Origin: Thermocaproicibacter sp036844765
GTDB taxonomy: Bacteria > Bacillota > Clostridia > Oscillospirales > Acutalibacteraceae
Direction: 5' to 3'
Length of the DNA stretch: 35,365 nucleotides
Assembly: GCA_036844765.1 (NCBI GenBank)
Contig: DAIUFE010000014.1
Location: 1 to 35,365 of the forward strand
Of the stretch, positions 7,822 through 16,584 are shown piece by piece. Under the pieces are notes generated by a model. It was given only the letters and a program-made list of their open reading frames with translations, was not told where the DNA came from and did not search any database. A program made the translations under genes and the position numbers. Positions within the stretch are counted from its first letter, which is position 1. Every line of letters begins with the position of its first letter.

Positions 7822-8511
7822 ATGTCGGCGGGTAAAATATTGGTGGTGGACGACGACCAGAATATCTGCGAGCTTTTGCGCCTGTACCTGGAAAAGGAAG
7901 GCTTCACCCCGGTGCTGGCGGACGACGGCAAAAAGGCGCTGGAGGTCTTCGACCGGGAGAACCCGGACCTGATCCTCCTCGACATCATGCTCCCCGGCCT
8001 GGACGGCTGGCAGGTCTGCCGCGAAATCCGGAAGAAATCCCAGTGCCCCATCATCATGCTGACCGCGAAGGGCGAGGTTTTCGACAAGGTCCTCGGCCTG
8101 GAGCTGGGGGCCGACGACTACGTCGTCAAACCGTTCGAGGCCAAGGAGGTCGTCGCGCGCATCAAGGCCGTGCTGCGCCGCCTGGGCAAGAACGGCAGCG
8201 GCCAGGTCAAGGAGGTCAAGTACGACAAACTCTCCATCAACCTGACCAACTACGAGCTGAAGGTCAACGGCAAGCAGATCGACACCCCGCCCAAGGAGAT
8301 GGAGCTGATCTACCACCTGGCCAGCAACCCGAACCGCGTCTTTACCCGCGACCAGCTCCTGGACGAGGTGTGGGGGTTCGATTACTACGGCGACAGCCGC
8401 ACCGTGGACGTGCACATCAAGCGCCTGCGCGAGAAGCTGGAGGGCGTCTCCGACCAATGGGCGCTCAAGACCGTGTGGGGCGTCGGCTATAAATTTGAGG
8501 TCAAAGAGTAA
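7822..8511 (+). CDS. OmpR/PhoB-family response regulator
   Basis: The 229-residue protein has a receiver domain (about 5-118) and a C-terminal winged-helix DNA-binding domain (about 130-227). The receiver has the acidic pocket DDD (10-12), phospho-acceptor D54 in LLDIMLPG, T81 in MLTAK and K103 in VVKPF. The effector domain ends with the recognition and wing segment containing DSRTVDVHIKRLREK and VWGVGYKF. AAGGAGG is placed well ahead of ATG 7822. It is the first gene of an operon with a histidine kinase (26 bases downstream) and an HtrA protease, reminiscent of the CssRS and WalRK systems that are linked to HtrA-type proteases in bacilli. The target genes are not known. Confidence 0.95.
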   Translation: MSAGKILVVDDDQNICELLRLYLEKEGFTPVLADDGKKALEVFDRENPDLILLDIMLPGLDGWQVCREIRKKSQCPIIMLTAKGEVFDKVLGLELGADDYVVKPFEAKEVVARIKAVLRRLGKNGSGQVKEVKYDKLSINLTNYELKVNGKQIDTPPKEMELIYHLASNPNRVFTRDQLLDEVWGFDYYGDSRTVDVHIKRLREKLEGVSDQWALKTVWGVGYKFEVKE

Positions 8512-8537
8512 AGGCTCCGCTCTTCCGGGGTGAAAAT

Positions 8538-10055
8538 ATGCGCAGAACCCTGTTCAAAAAATATCTCGGCATCACGTCCTCCGTGATCCTGGTCAGCTTT
8601 TTGATTCTGAGCCTCGTGATGCTGATCTTCATTTCCGGCTACTGGAAAAACGAAAAGCGCGGCCTGCTGCGCAAAAACGCGGAAAGCGTGGCCGGCATCA
8701 CGGCGGCGAGCGCGATCTCGGTGACGCGGAACGAGTACACGCTGGACGCGCGGAAGATCCAGAACTTCACGATGGCCTTCGCGCAGAACATCGATTCCGA
8801 CATCTTTATCACCCAGACCGGCGGGCAGCTGGTCCTCGCGGCCTTCGGCAGCGGCGGGGACGTGGACAGCACGAAGAAGATCGGGCAGGAAGTCATGAAG
8901 CAGGCGCTGGCCGGGCGCTACAGCGCCGAGGGGACGCTGGGCGGCGTCTACAAGCGGCCGTACTATATCGTCGGGGTGCCCATCACGGTGGAGACCGCGG
9001 CCGGCCCCACGGCCATCGGCGCGGTGTTCGCGGCCTATGGCACGTCCTCGTTCAACGCCTTCCGCGGCGAGATGGTGAAGATCTTCCTCCTCGCGGCGAT
9101 CGCGGCGTTCCTGGTCTCGTTCTGCATTGTGTGGCTGTTCTCGTACCGCATGGTGCAGCCGCTGCGCAAGATGGCGGCCGCGGCGCGCGCCTTCGGCGAA
9201 GGGGACTTCTCGGTCCGGGTGCCGGTGTGCAGCGAGGACGAGATCGGCCAGCTTTCCGTCGCGTTCAACCACATGGCGGATTCGCTCGCTTCGAGCGAGG
9301 GCGCGCGCCGCAATTTCATCGCCAACGTGTCGCACGAGCTGAAGACCCCCATGACGACCATCGCCGGCTTCGTCGACGGCATCCTCGACGGCACCATCCC
9401 GCCGGAAAAGGAAAGGCATTACCTCATGATCGTCTCGCAGGAGGTCAAGCGCCTTTCGCGCCTGGTCCGCACGATGCTGAGCCTTTCCCGCATCGACAGC
9501 GGCGAGCTGCGCCTGAACCCCGCCCGCTTCGACCTGACGAACACCGTCCTGCTGGTCCTTCTCTCGTTCGAGCAGAAGATCGAGGCGAAGAAGATCGACA
9601 TCCAGGGGATCGGGGACGCGGAAAGCCTGTTCGTGAACGGCGACCCCGACATGATCCATCAGGTGGTCTACAATCTGGTCGACAACGCCGTCAAATTCAC
9701 GAACGAGGGCGGCTATATCCGCATCACCGTGACCGAAAAGCCGGACCGGGCGGTCGTCTCCGTCGAGAACAGCGGCGCCGGCATCGCGCCGGAGGACCTG
9801 CCGCTGGTGTTCGACCGCTTTTACAAGGCGGACAAATCCCGCAGCAGGGAGAAGAACGGCCTCGGCCTCGGGCTTTATATCGTGCGGACCATCATCCACC
9901 TGCACGGGGGGGAGATCACCGCCGAAAGCGAGTTCTGCCGGTTCTGCCGGTTTACCTTCTGGCTCCCGAAGAAGGCCGAGCCGCCGCACGAGCGCGACGG
10001 TCAGCGCCGCCTTGTGGAAACCACCGCCGGGCGGCCCGCCGCCCCCGAAAAATAG
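8538..10055 (+). CDS. Membrane sensor histidine kinase
   Basis: This 505-residue kinase is the partner of the response regulator just upstream. It has a first membrane helix (about 13-34), an extracytoplasmic sensor of about 145 residues, a second helix (about 180-202), a HAMP domain (about 204-255), the dimerization domain with phospho-acceptor H266 in ANVSHELKTPM, and an ATPase domain with the N-box (YNLVDNAVKFTN), a G1-like GAGIAPED and the G2 box GLGLGLYIV. The C-terminal strand carries a 9-base tandem duplication (9932-9940 and 9941-9949) that inserts an extra Cys-Arg-Phe, and a 25-residue Arg/Pro-rich tail follows. HtrA starts 13 bases after the stop. Envelope or secretion stress is a plausible signal, by context only. 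Confidence 0.94.
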   Translation: MRRTLFKKYLGITSSVILVSFLILSLVMLIFISGYWKNEKRGLLRKNAESVAGITAASAISVTRNEYTLDARKIQNFTMAFAQNIDSDIFITQTGGQLVLAAFGSGGDVDSTKKIGQEVMKQALAGRYSAEGTLGGVYKRPYYIVGVPITVETAAGPTAIGAVFAAYGTSSFNAFRGEMVKIFLLAAIAAFLVSFCIVWLFSYRMVQPLRKMAAAARAFGEGDFSVRVPVCSEDEIGQLSVAFNHMADSLASSEGARRNFIANVSHELKTPMTTIAGFVDGILDGTIPPEKERHYLMIVSQEVKRLSRLVRTMLSLSRIDSGELRLNPARFDLTNTVLLVLLSFEQKIEAKKIDIQGIGDAESLFVNGDPDMIHQVVYNLVDNAVKFTNEGGYIRITVTEKPDRAVVSVENSGAGIAPEDLPLVFDRFYKADKSRSREKNGLGLGLYIVRTIIHLHGGEITAESEFCRFCRFTFWLPKKAEPPHERDGQRRLVETTAGRPAAPEK

Positions 10056-10068
10056 GAGAAGGTGCCTT

Positions 10069-11610
<1,542 letters not shown>

Positions 11611-11615
11611 CCTGC

Positions 11616-11634
11616 GCGGCGCTTCCGCTTTTTT
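11616..11634 (+). terminator. Possible weak terminator after htrA
   Basis: Short stem GCGG (11616-11619) and CCGC (11625-11628) followed by six T. The stem is only 4 pairs, so efficiency is doubtful. Confidence 0.4.
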
Positions 11635-11757
11635 CCTTTTCGCCGCATAGGCTCTTTTTCGTGCGGGCATAATCAAAAACAGAGGCAGCATCAAGAGCGG
11701 TTTGCCGGCTTTTCAGCCGTCCGGCACAGCCGCATGGATTTTTATCGAGAGGTGTGA

Positions 11758-12618
11758 ATGATTCCATTGAAACGTCTGATCGTCCTCGCATTGGCGGCCG
11801 CCGTTGTGGCCGCGGCTTTTTTCGGTTGTAAAAAACAGGACAGCACGCAGTCCGGCGGGCCGGGCACGCAGAGCGGCGCGTCCGCTCCGCTTTCCTCCGG
11901 CACGGCTTCGGGCGCGCCTTCGGGCACCGCTGCACCCTCGGGCGGAGCCGCTTCCGGGGGCGCGGCCTCCGCGGCGGGGCAGTCGGTCCCCGCCAAGGTC
12001 GTCGTCAAACCGTCGGTTTCCGTCCAGGAGACGGCTTATAAATTCGTCAAGGACAAAAAGAGCCTGCGGGCGGAGTATCCGCAGATCTCCTCTTCCGGCA
12101 AGGATTACGGCAAGGTCAACGAGCTGCTGAAGAGCACGGCCCTCAAGACCATCCAATCCGTCGGCACCGCGAACACCGCCGCCTTTGCGGAGGTCAAGGT
12201 CACGGACCACGTCGCCTACAAGGATGAAAACTTTCTCAGCGTCACGTTCCAGGAAAGCTACAAATCCGCCGAGGACGCGGAGGCGAAGCGGTCGTTCCGG
12301 GCCGTCAACTACGACCTGAAGGCCGGCCGCGCGCTTTCCGCAGCCGATATGGTCCAGAACAACGGCGCGCTGCTGAAGGCGCTGCAGAACGCCGTCCAGT
12401 CGCAGATGTCCGAGAAGAAGGCCGCCTCTTACCCGGCGTCCGTCGTGCAGGCGGGCGCGGCCTCCGCGGTCCTCTATTTCAAGGACAACGGCACCATGGG
12501 CTTCAGCCTGCCCGTCTCCCACGAGCTGGGCGACCATGTGGAGCTTTCCGTCAAGTACAAGGACACGGCCGGATTCCGCACCGAAAATTCCGCGTGGCAG
12601 AACTTTGTGAAAAAGTAA
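11758..12618 (+). CDS. Lipoprotein with DUF3298/RsiV-like C-terminal domain
   Basis: The 286-residue protein begins with a lipoprotein signal: KR, a hydrophobic run, and lipobox FFGC with C24 as the lipidation site. A Ser/Gly/Ala/Pro-rich spacer (about 30-80) follows. The C-terminal region (about 85-285) resembles the DUF4163/DUF3298 fold found in anti-sigma factor RsiV and in the non-catalytic part of PdaC. Recognisable parts are the opening SVSVQETAYKF, the pattern of small alternating strands, and the FSLPVSHELGDHVELSV segment near the end. I see no enzyme motif. It likely sits on the outer face of the membrane and binds a ligand or partner. ATG 11758 has GAGAGGTG just upstream. The family call is by eye; the role is unknown. 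Confidence 0.75.
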   Translation: MIPLKRLIVLALAAAVVAAAFFGCKKQDSTQSGGPGTQSGASAPLSSGTASGAPSGTAAPSGGAASGGAASAAGQSVPAKVVVKPSVSVQETAYKFVKDKKSLRAEYPQISSSGKDYGKVNELLKSTALKTIQSVGTANTAAFAEVKVTDHVAYKDENFLSVTFQESYKSAEDAEAKRSFRAVNYDLKAGRALSAADMVQNNGALLKALQNAVQSQMSEKKAASYPASVVQAGAASAVLYFKDNGTMGFSLPVSHELGDHVELSVKYKDTAGFRTENSAWQNFVKK

Positions 12619-12663
12619 TTTTTTCCTCAGCGGCTCCCGACGCTTTTGAAGCGCGGCGCGATG

Positions 12664-12694
12664 AAAGTTTTCGCCCGCCTTTTTCAAAAGGCGG
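12664..12694. repeat. Intergenic palindromic repeat, copy 1
   Basis: A 31-base segment identical to 13763-13793. It begins AAAGTTTTCGCC and ends in an uninterrupted hairpin with arms CCGCCTTTT and AAAAGGCGG around TC. Both copies lie in intergenic space, flanking the ferredoxin gene. Confidence 0.85.
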
Positions 12695-12718
12695 CGCGGC
12701 CTTATTTTCCCGAAGAAA

Positions 12719-12755
12719 AGCGAAGGCAAAAATTTTGATTTTGCCTTCGCTTTTT
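12719..12755 (+). terminator. Rho-independent terminator after the DUF3298-like lipoprotein
   Basis: Perfect 13-base stem AGCGAAGGCAAAA (12719-12731) and TTTTGCCTTCGCT (12739-12751), 7-base loop, then a T run to 12755. Confidence 0.9.
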
Positions 12756-12765
12756 CCGCGCCGCA

Positions 12766-12774
12766 TGGTATGAT
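12766..12774 (+). promoter_or_regulatory. Extended -10 promoter of the membrane ferredoxin gene
   Basis: TGGTATGAT, a TATGAT box with the TGn extension, lies just after the terminator and about 55 bases before the ATG. It is identical to the ftsE extended -10. The -35 region is poor. Confidence 0.5.
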
Positions 12775-12828
12775 AAAGGCGATCGGAGAAGCCGCCCGCC
12801 CCTGCCCTGGAGAACAGGAGACGTCCGC

Positions 12829-13662
12829 ATGAAAAAAATACGCCCTTATCTTTTTCCCCTCGCCCTGTGGGTCCTGTTCGAGGCGATCGCGGTTGCGCTG
12901 GGACTGGCCCGCGGGAGCCTGTTTTACCTGCTCAACTTTTCGTATATCGGAACCTGCGTTTCCCTCGGCATCGTTTTCTACATAAAAAAAGTGAAGTACG
13001 CGCGGAACCTGGTCCAGCTTTCCGTCGGGCTTTACATGCTGGTGTACCTCGGCGTGCTGTCGCGCGAGAACATGCAGATCGAGGGGTTCTGGTTCTACCT
13101 TTTTTCCGGCGTGTTCGCGGCCGCCGTGCTGCACTATGCGATCGCCAAGATCTTCGGGCCGCTGCTGTTCGGGCGCGGTTGGTGCGGCTACGCCTGCTGG
13201 ACGGCGATGGTCCTCGACCTGCTGCCCTACAAGACGCCGCGCGCCCCGAGGAAGAAATTCGGCTTTGTGCGGTGGATCGTGTTCGCGGCCTCGCTCCTGT
13301 TCGTGGGCGCGCTGTTCCTGCTGCGCGTCCCGGACCTGGACCGGGTGATGTTCGTGAGCTTCCTGGCCGGAAACGCGCTGTATTACGGGGTCGGCGTTGC
13401 GCTCGCGTTCGCGCTGAAGGACAACCGGGCGTTCTGCAAATACGTCTGCCCGATCACCGTTTTCCTGAAGCCCGCGAGCTATTTCTCGCTGCTGCGCGTG
13501 AAAAACGACCAAGCGAAATGCATCTCCTGCGGAAAATGCCGCCGCGTCTGCCCGATGGACGTCGATATGACCGACAATTCCCGCGGGCGCCTGAACGGCA
13601 CGGAGTGCATCCTCTGCATGAAATGCCTGGAGGAGTGCCCCCGCGGCGCGCTCCATCTCTAA
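12829..13662 (+). CDS. NapH-like membrane 4Fe-4S ferredoxin
   Basis: This 277-residue integral membrane iron-sulfur protein belongs to the NapH/CcoG-like group, which passes electrons between the quinone pool or membrane flavoproteins and cytoplasmic carriers. It has about five hydrophobic segments between residues 8 and 197. Two conserved cysteine motifs close the membrane part: GRGWCGYACW (C119, C123) and FCKYVCP (C203, C207). Two ferredoxin-type 4Fe-4S clusters follow in the cytoplasmic C-terminus: C231, C234, C237, C241 and C260, C263, C266, C270. It stands alone between a terminator and the mgsA promoter, so its redox partner is not evident. The physiological reaction is unknown. Confidence 0.88.
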   Translation: MKKIRPYLFPLALWVLFEAIAVALGLARGSLFYLLNFSYIGTCVSLGIVFYIKKVKYARNLVQLSVGLYMLVYLGVLSRENMQIEGFWFYLFSGVFAAAVLHYAIAKIFGPLLFGRGWCGYACWTAMVLDLLPYKTPRAPRKKFGFVRWIVFAASLLFVGALFLLRVPDLDRVMFVSFLAGNALYYGVGVALAFALKDNRAFCKYVCPITVFLKPASYFSLLRVKNDQAKCISCGKCRRVCPMDVDMTDNSRGRLNGTECILCMKCLEECPRGALHL

Positions 13663-13762
13663 GCAGCCGGCAGCGGCCGGTCCCGGCCCGCCGTTCAGCC
13701 CGGAGCAAAAAAGAAGCTTTTTGAGACGGGACGGTTCCGGGCAACTCCCGTTCCGCGACGGT

Positions 13763-13793
13763 AAAGTTTTCGCCCGCCTTTTTCAAAAGGCGG
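13763..13793. repeat. Intergenic palindromic repeat, copy 2
   Basis: Identical over 31 bases to 12664-12694, including the CCGCCTTTT / AAAAGGCGG hairpin. It lies 100 bases after the ferredoxin gene and about 35 bases before the mgsA promoter. It could act as a terminator-like hairpin in either direction, but it lacks a T run outside the stem. Confidence 0.85.
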
Positions 13794-13827
13794 AAGGGCT
13801 GCGGCTCTGTTCAGGCGTGCGGCGGTA

Positions 13828-13836
13828 TGGTATAAT
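13828..13836 (+). promoter_or_regulatory. Extended -10 promoter of mgsA
   Basis: TGG followed by a consensus TATAAT (13831-13836). A -35-like TGTTCA lies at 13808-13813 with a 17-base spacer. The mgsA ATG is about 40 bases downstream. Confidence 0.65.
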
Positions 13837-13876
13837 AAAAACATCTTTTGGAAATCGTCTGGAATGGGGGCAGGGC

Positions 13877-14362
13877 ATGAACGTCGAAACGATCCCGTTT
13901 ACCATCGGAAAAAAGAAAACGATCGCGCTGATCGCCCACGACGGCAAAAAGCGGGAGATGATCGAATGGTGCAGGCAGAATAGGGATATCCTGCGCAGGC
14001 ACAACCTGTGCGGGACCGGCACGACGGCGTGGCTGGTGGCGGAGAGCACCGGCCTTCCGGTCAAGGGATACAACAGCGGCCCGCTCGGCGGCGACCAGCA
14101 GATCGGCGCGAAGATCGTGGAGGGCGCCGTCGATTTCGTCGTGTTTTTCTCCGACCCGCTGGAGGCCCAGCCGCACGACCCCGACGTGAAGGCCCTGCTG
14201 CGCATCGCGCAGGTTTACGACATTCCCATCGCCAACAACCGGGCGACGGCCGATTTTATGATCCGCTCCCCGCTGATGGAGGAGGAGTACGTGCATCAGG
14301 TCGTCAATTTCCGGCAGAATCTCATCGACCGGATCGGCAAAAAGGAGTTCCTGACGAAATAA
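13877..14362 (+). CDS. mgsA: Methylglyoxal synthase
   Basis: MgsA converts dihydroxyacetone phosphate to methylglyoxal and phosphate, a bypass of lower glycolysis that relieves sugar-phosphate stress. The 161-residue product has the full set of family motifs: ALIAHDGKK at the N-terminus, the phosphate-binding GTGTTAWLV, the catalytic Asp D73 in GPLGGDQQIGA, and DPLEAQPHDPDVKALLR with H100 and D101. Start ATG 13877 is chosen because the product then has family length; the frame is open back to 13721, but that stretch includes the promoter and the dispersed repeat. An HPr-like gene starts 16 bases downstream and is probably co-transcribed. Confidence 0.97.
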   Translation: MNVETIPFTIGKKKTIALIAHDGKKREMIEWCRQNRDILRRHNLCGTGTTAWLVAESTGLPVKGYNSGPLGGDQQIGAKIVEGAVDFVVFFSDPLEAQPHDPDVKALLRIAQVYDIPIANNRATADFMIRSPLMEEEYVHQVVNFRQNLIDRIGKKEFLTK

Positions 14363-14378
14363 GGAGGCGTGGCAGACC

Positions 14379-14612
14379 GTGCTTACAGTGAAAGTGCTGC
14401 TCGACAGTATTGAAAAAGTCAAAAAATTTTCCTCCGCCGTTTCCAAGATCGCCGTGGACTGCGAGCTGGTGGAGGGGGCCCGCATCGTCGACGCAAAATC
14501 GATCATGGGGATCTTCAGCATGGATCTCGAAAAGCCGATGGAGCTGCAGATCCACACCGACGACCGGGGGGTTCTGAAACCGCTCGAGCCTTTTTTCGCG
14601 GAGAAGCCGTGA
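14379..14612 (+). CDS. HPr-like protein without the phosphorylatable His15 (Crh-like)
   Basis: This 77-residue protein has the length and fold signature of HPr. The regulatory serine region is kept as AKSIMGIFSM, with S41 at the place of Ser46 of HPr. The active-site loop, GIHARPA in HPr, reads IEKVKKF here, so the PEP-dependent phosphorylation histidine is replaced by Lys and no PTS phosphotransfer is expected. Crh of Bacillus subtilis is also an HPr paralogue without His15, and it controls methylglyoxal synthase there. This gene directly follows mgsA, so a similar control role is a reasonable inference, although HPr-like proteins lacking His15 are also widespread in Clostridia. GTG 14379 is preceded by AAGGAGG at 14361-14367 (11-base spacing). 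A terminator follows. Confidence 0.88.
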   Translation: MLTVKVLLDSIEKVKKFSSAVSKIAVDCELVEGARIVDAKSIMGIFSMDLEKPMELQIHTDDRGVLKPLEPFFAEKP

Positions 14613-14631
14613 CTTTTTCATTTTCCCAGGA

Positions 14632-14667
14632 CCGGCGCGCCGTTCTTCCGCGCGCCGGCCGTTTTTT
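14632..14667 (+). terminator. Rho-independent terminator of the mgsA operon
   Basis: Perfect 9-base stem CCGGCGCGC (14632-14640) and GCGCGCCGG (14650-14658), followed by CCG and six T. Confidence 0.85.
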
Positions 14668-14777
14668 GCGCCGTTTTCGCAGAAATCCCCTTTTCCCCGG
14701 CGGGGAGGCGGAATAGTCCGCGCGCCGGAATAATAGGATAGGATGAACGATCTCCATCATGAAAGGGGAAAGGGACC

Positions 14778-15320
14778 ATGAGCAGCGGGATCCAGGCCAA
14801 AACGGAGCAGCCCTATCCGCCGGTCCGGGCGGGAGGGAAGAACCCCCTTTACGCGGGCGCCATGCTGAGCAACGTGGGCGGCGGAAATTCCGAGATGAGC
14901 GCCGTCGGCCAGTATTTTTACAACAGCCTGGCGGCGGGGGAAAGGTATGGGCAGATCGCCGCGGCCTTCCACTCCGTCGCCGTCGTCGAGATGCACCATC
15001 TGGCGATCTTCGGGCAGCTTGCGCTGCAGTTCGGCGTGGACCCGCGCCTCTGGGAGCGGCGCGGCGGCCGCTATTTCTGGTGGACGCCCGCGTATCTGAA
15101 CTACCCGCGGGAGATCGGCGCGATGCTGCGCGGCGCGGTCGAAAGCGAGAAGGCCGCCGTCCGCAAATACACCCTGCAGGCGCGGAATATCCGGGACGAG
15201 AACGCCGTGGCCAACCTTAAGAGGATCCTCCAGGACGAGGAGCTGCACATCCGCATCTTCCAGAACCTGCTGATGCAGCTCGCCGGACCGGGCCCCGGAA
15301 AAGGCGCGCGGAAGCCCTGA
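14778..15320 (+). CDS. Ferritin-like di-iron domain protein
   Basis: The 180-residue protein has the helix pattern and ligands of the ferritin/rubrerythrin superfamily: E39 in helix 1 (NSEMSAVGQYFY), E71 and H74 in the first ExxH (VVEMHH), E122 in helix 3 (AVESEKAA), and E154 with H157 in the second ExxH (DEELH). This would hold a di-iron (or Fe/Mn) centre used for peroxide reduction or iron handling. There is no rubredoxin-type CxxC domain, so it is not a classical rubrerythrin. An inserted Trp/Tyr-rich segment (about 91-110, with RYFWWTPAYLNYP) separates helices 2 and 3. ATG 14778 is preceded by a purine-rich GAAAGGGGAAAGGG. It is a single gene between terminators. Confidence 0.85.
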   Translation: MSSGIQAKTEQPYPPVRAGGKNPLYAGAMLSNVGGGNSEMSAVGQYFYNSLAAGERYGQIAAAFHSVAVVEMHHLAIFGQLALQFGVDPRLWERRGGRYFWWTPAYLNYPREIGAMLRGAVESEKAAVRKYTLQARNIRDENAVANLKRILQDEELHIRIFQNLLMQLAGPGPGKGARKP

Positions 15321-15321
15321 A

Positions 15322-15344
15322 GCCCGCTTCCGCCGGGCGTTTTT
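15322..15344 (+). terminator. Terminator after the ferritin-like gene
   Basis: Short stem GCCCG (15322-15326) with CGGGC (15334-15338), then a run of five T. It lies between convergent genes. Confidence 0.6.
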
Positions 15345-15372
15345 CCCGGCGCGCAGAGCGGAACCGGCGCGT

Positions 15373-16485
15373 TCAGGCCGTGGGGCCCCGACGGAAGACG
15401 GCGGGGATCCGGTAATCCTCCGCCGGGCTCTTCTCGCCGCGGATCTGCGCGATCAGCAGCGAGACGGCCTTTTCCGCGATGCGGGTCTCGTCCTGTTTGA
15501 CGTGGGTGAACCGGAAGCCTTCCGGCGCAAGGTAGTCCTCGTCGAAACAGCAGAGCTTCAGCTCCCCCGCGCCGGCGCCGACGGTGACCTTCGCCGCCCG
15601 CGCGGCGAGCAGAAAGGGCGGGACGACGCCGTATTCCATGCAGACGACGCCGTCCAGGCCGCCTTTCGTCCGGAGCAGAAAATTCTTCAGAAATTCGACG
15701 ATGTCCTCCGTCGGGGCGTTGTCCACCATATCGGCGGCGTCCAGAGCGGGGATCGCGCATTTCGGCGCCTCGGGCAGCCCGAGCTGCGCAAGCTGGTCCG
15801 AGAACCCTCGCTGGCGTTCCTCCAGCGAGGTGGCGCCGCTTTCCTCGTACGTGACCGGGGAGATCCTCCGGCAGCCTTCTTCCGCGAGGGCCCGGACCAG
15901 CTGCGCCGCGGCGCTGCCGTTGTCGGTCCGCACGGAGGGGACGGGGATCCCGTCGAGCCGCTTGTCGACCAGCACCACGGGAAATTTTTCGACCACCAGC
16001 TTGAGGATCTCCGTGTTGTAATGGCTGCCGTGGCTCGGCATCACGATCAAGCCGGAGACCCCCTGCGCGATCAGGAACGCGATCTCTTCCTTTTCTTTTT
16101 TCTGGTTGCCGTAGGAGAAGCGGACGCACAGCTTGTACCCGGCCTTTTCCGCGGCGCGGTCCATGCGGTACATCATCTCGAGGCCGAAGGGAGTGGAGAC
16201 GTGCTCCAGCACGGCGCCGATCCGCCGGGCCGCTCCCCCCGCCGGGCCGGGCCGGCCGCCCGGGATCCCGTCCCGCACGAAGGTCCCCCGGCCCGGCACG
16301 CGCCGGATGAAGCCTTCCTCCGCCAGAAGGCCGAACGCTTTTTTGACGGTGATGGAGCTCACCTGGAACTCCTTGCGCAGGGCGGCCTCGGAGGGAAGCA
16401 GGCCGCCCGCCGGATACTGCCCGGAGCGGATCCTTTCGGCCAGGCTGTCATAAAGCTGTTTGTATAAAAATTCCGACTTCACCAC
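15373..16485 (-). CDS. GntR-type HTH / LacI-type sensor transcriptional regulator 1
   Basis: This 370-residue regulator has an N-terminal GntR winged helix (about 1-75: FLYKQLYDSLAERIRSGQ, GGLLPSEAALRKEF, SSITVKKAFGLLAEEGFIRR) joined to a LacI/periplasmic-binding-protein-like sensor (about 85-365, with IGAVLEH, GLIVMPSHG and VVLVDKRLDG). The same arrangement is found in AraR of Bacillus, which loses DNA affinity on binding its sugar. The gene is the last in the leftward arm, 99 bases after the PHP hydrolase, and has its own promoter. It most likely controls the ABC transporter behind which it lies, with an oligosaccharide or sugar as the signal. GTG 16485 follows a weak AAGGAT site; a second GTG immediately follows. 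Confidence 0.92.
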   Translation of the reverse strand: MVKSEFLYKQLYDSLAERIRSGQYPAGGLLPSEAALRKEFQVSSITVKKAFGLLAEEGFIRRVPGRGTFVRDGIPGGRPGPAGGAARRIGAVLEHVSTPFGLEMMYRMDRAAEKAGYKLCVRFSYGNQKKEKEEIAFLIAQGVSGLIVMPSHGSHYNTEILKLVVEKFPVVLVDKRLDGIPVPSVRTDNGSAAAQLVRALAEEGCRRISPVTYEESGATSLEERQRGFSDQLAQLGLPEAPKCAIPALDAADMVDNAPTEDIVEFLKNFLLRTKGGLDGVVCMEYGVVPPFLLAARAAKVTVGAGAGELKLCCFDEDYLAPEGFRFTHVKQDETRIAEKAVSLLIAQIRGEKSPAEDYRIPAVFRRGPTA

Positions 16486-16528
16486 AATCGATCCTTATAA
16501 ACTCATATCGACATATTTTATCATATCT

Positions 16529-16557
16529 AACATACAATAAAATATATTTTTTGTCAA
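16529..16557 (-). promoter_or_regulatory. Promoter of GntR-LacI regulator 1
   Basis: On the - strand, TTGACA (16557-16552), a 17-base AT-rich spacer, then TATGTT (16534-16529). It gives a leader of about 35-40 bases before the GTG start. The region 16500-16557 is strikingly AT-rich. Confidence 0.75.
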
Positions 16558-16584
16558 TCTCGGGTTCCCGCGCCGTGCGGGGGC

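Noticed and set aside
9932..9949. Kinase duplication as a sign of a broken gene
   Set aside because: The duplicated unit is 9 bases long, the frame is preserved, and the normal C-terminal strand FTFWLP follows it.
10012..10068. HtrA start at GTG 10012
   Set aside because: The extension overlaps the kinase gene and is Pro-rich without a ribosome site; ATG 10069 has AGGAGAAGG in good position.
13721..13876. A longer mgsA start
   Set aside because: The extension would include the dispersed repeat and the consensus TATAAT promoter, and family members begin near MNVETIPF.
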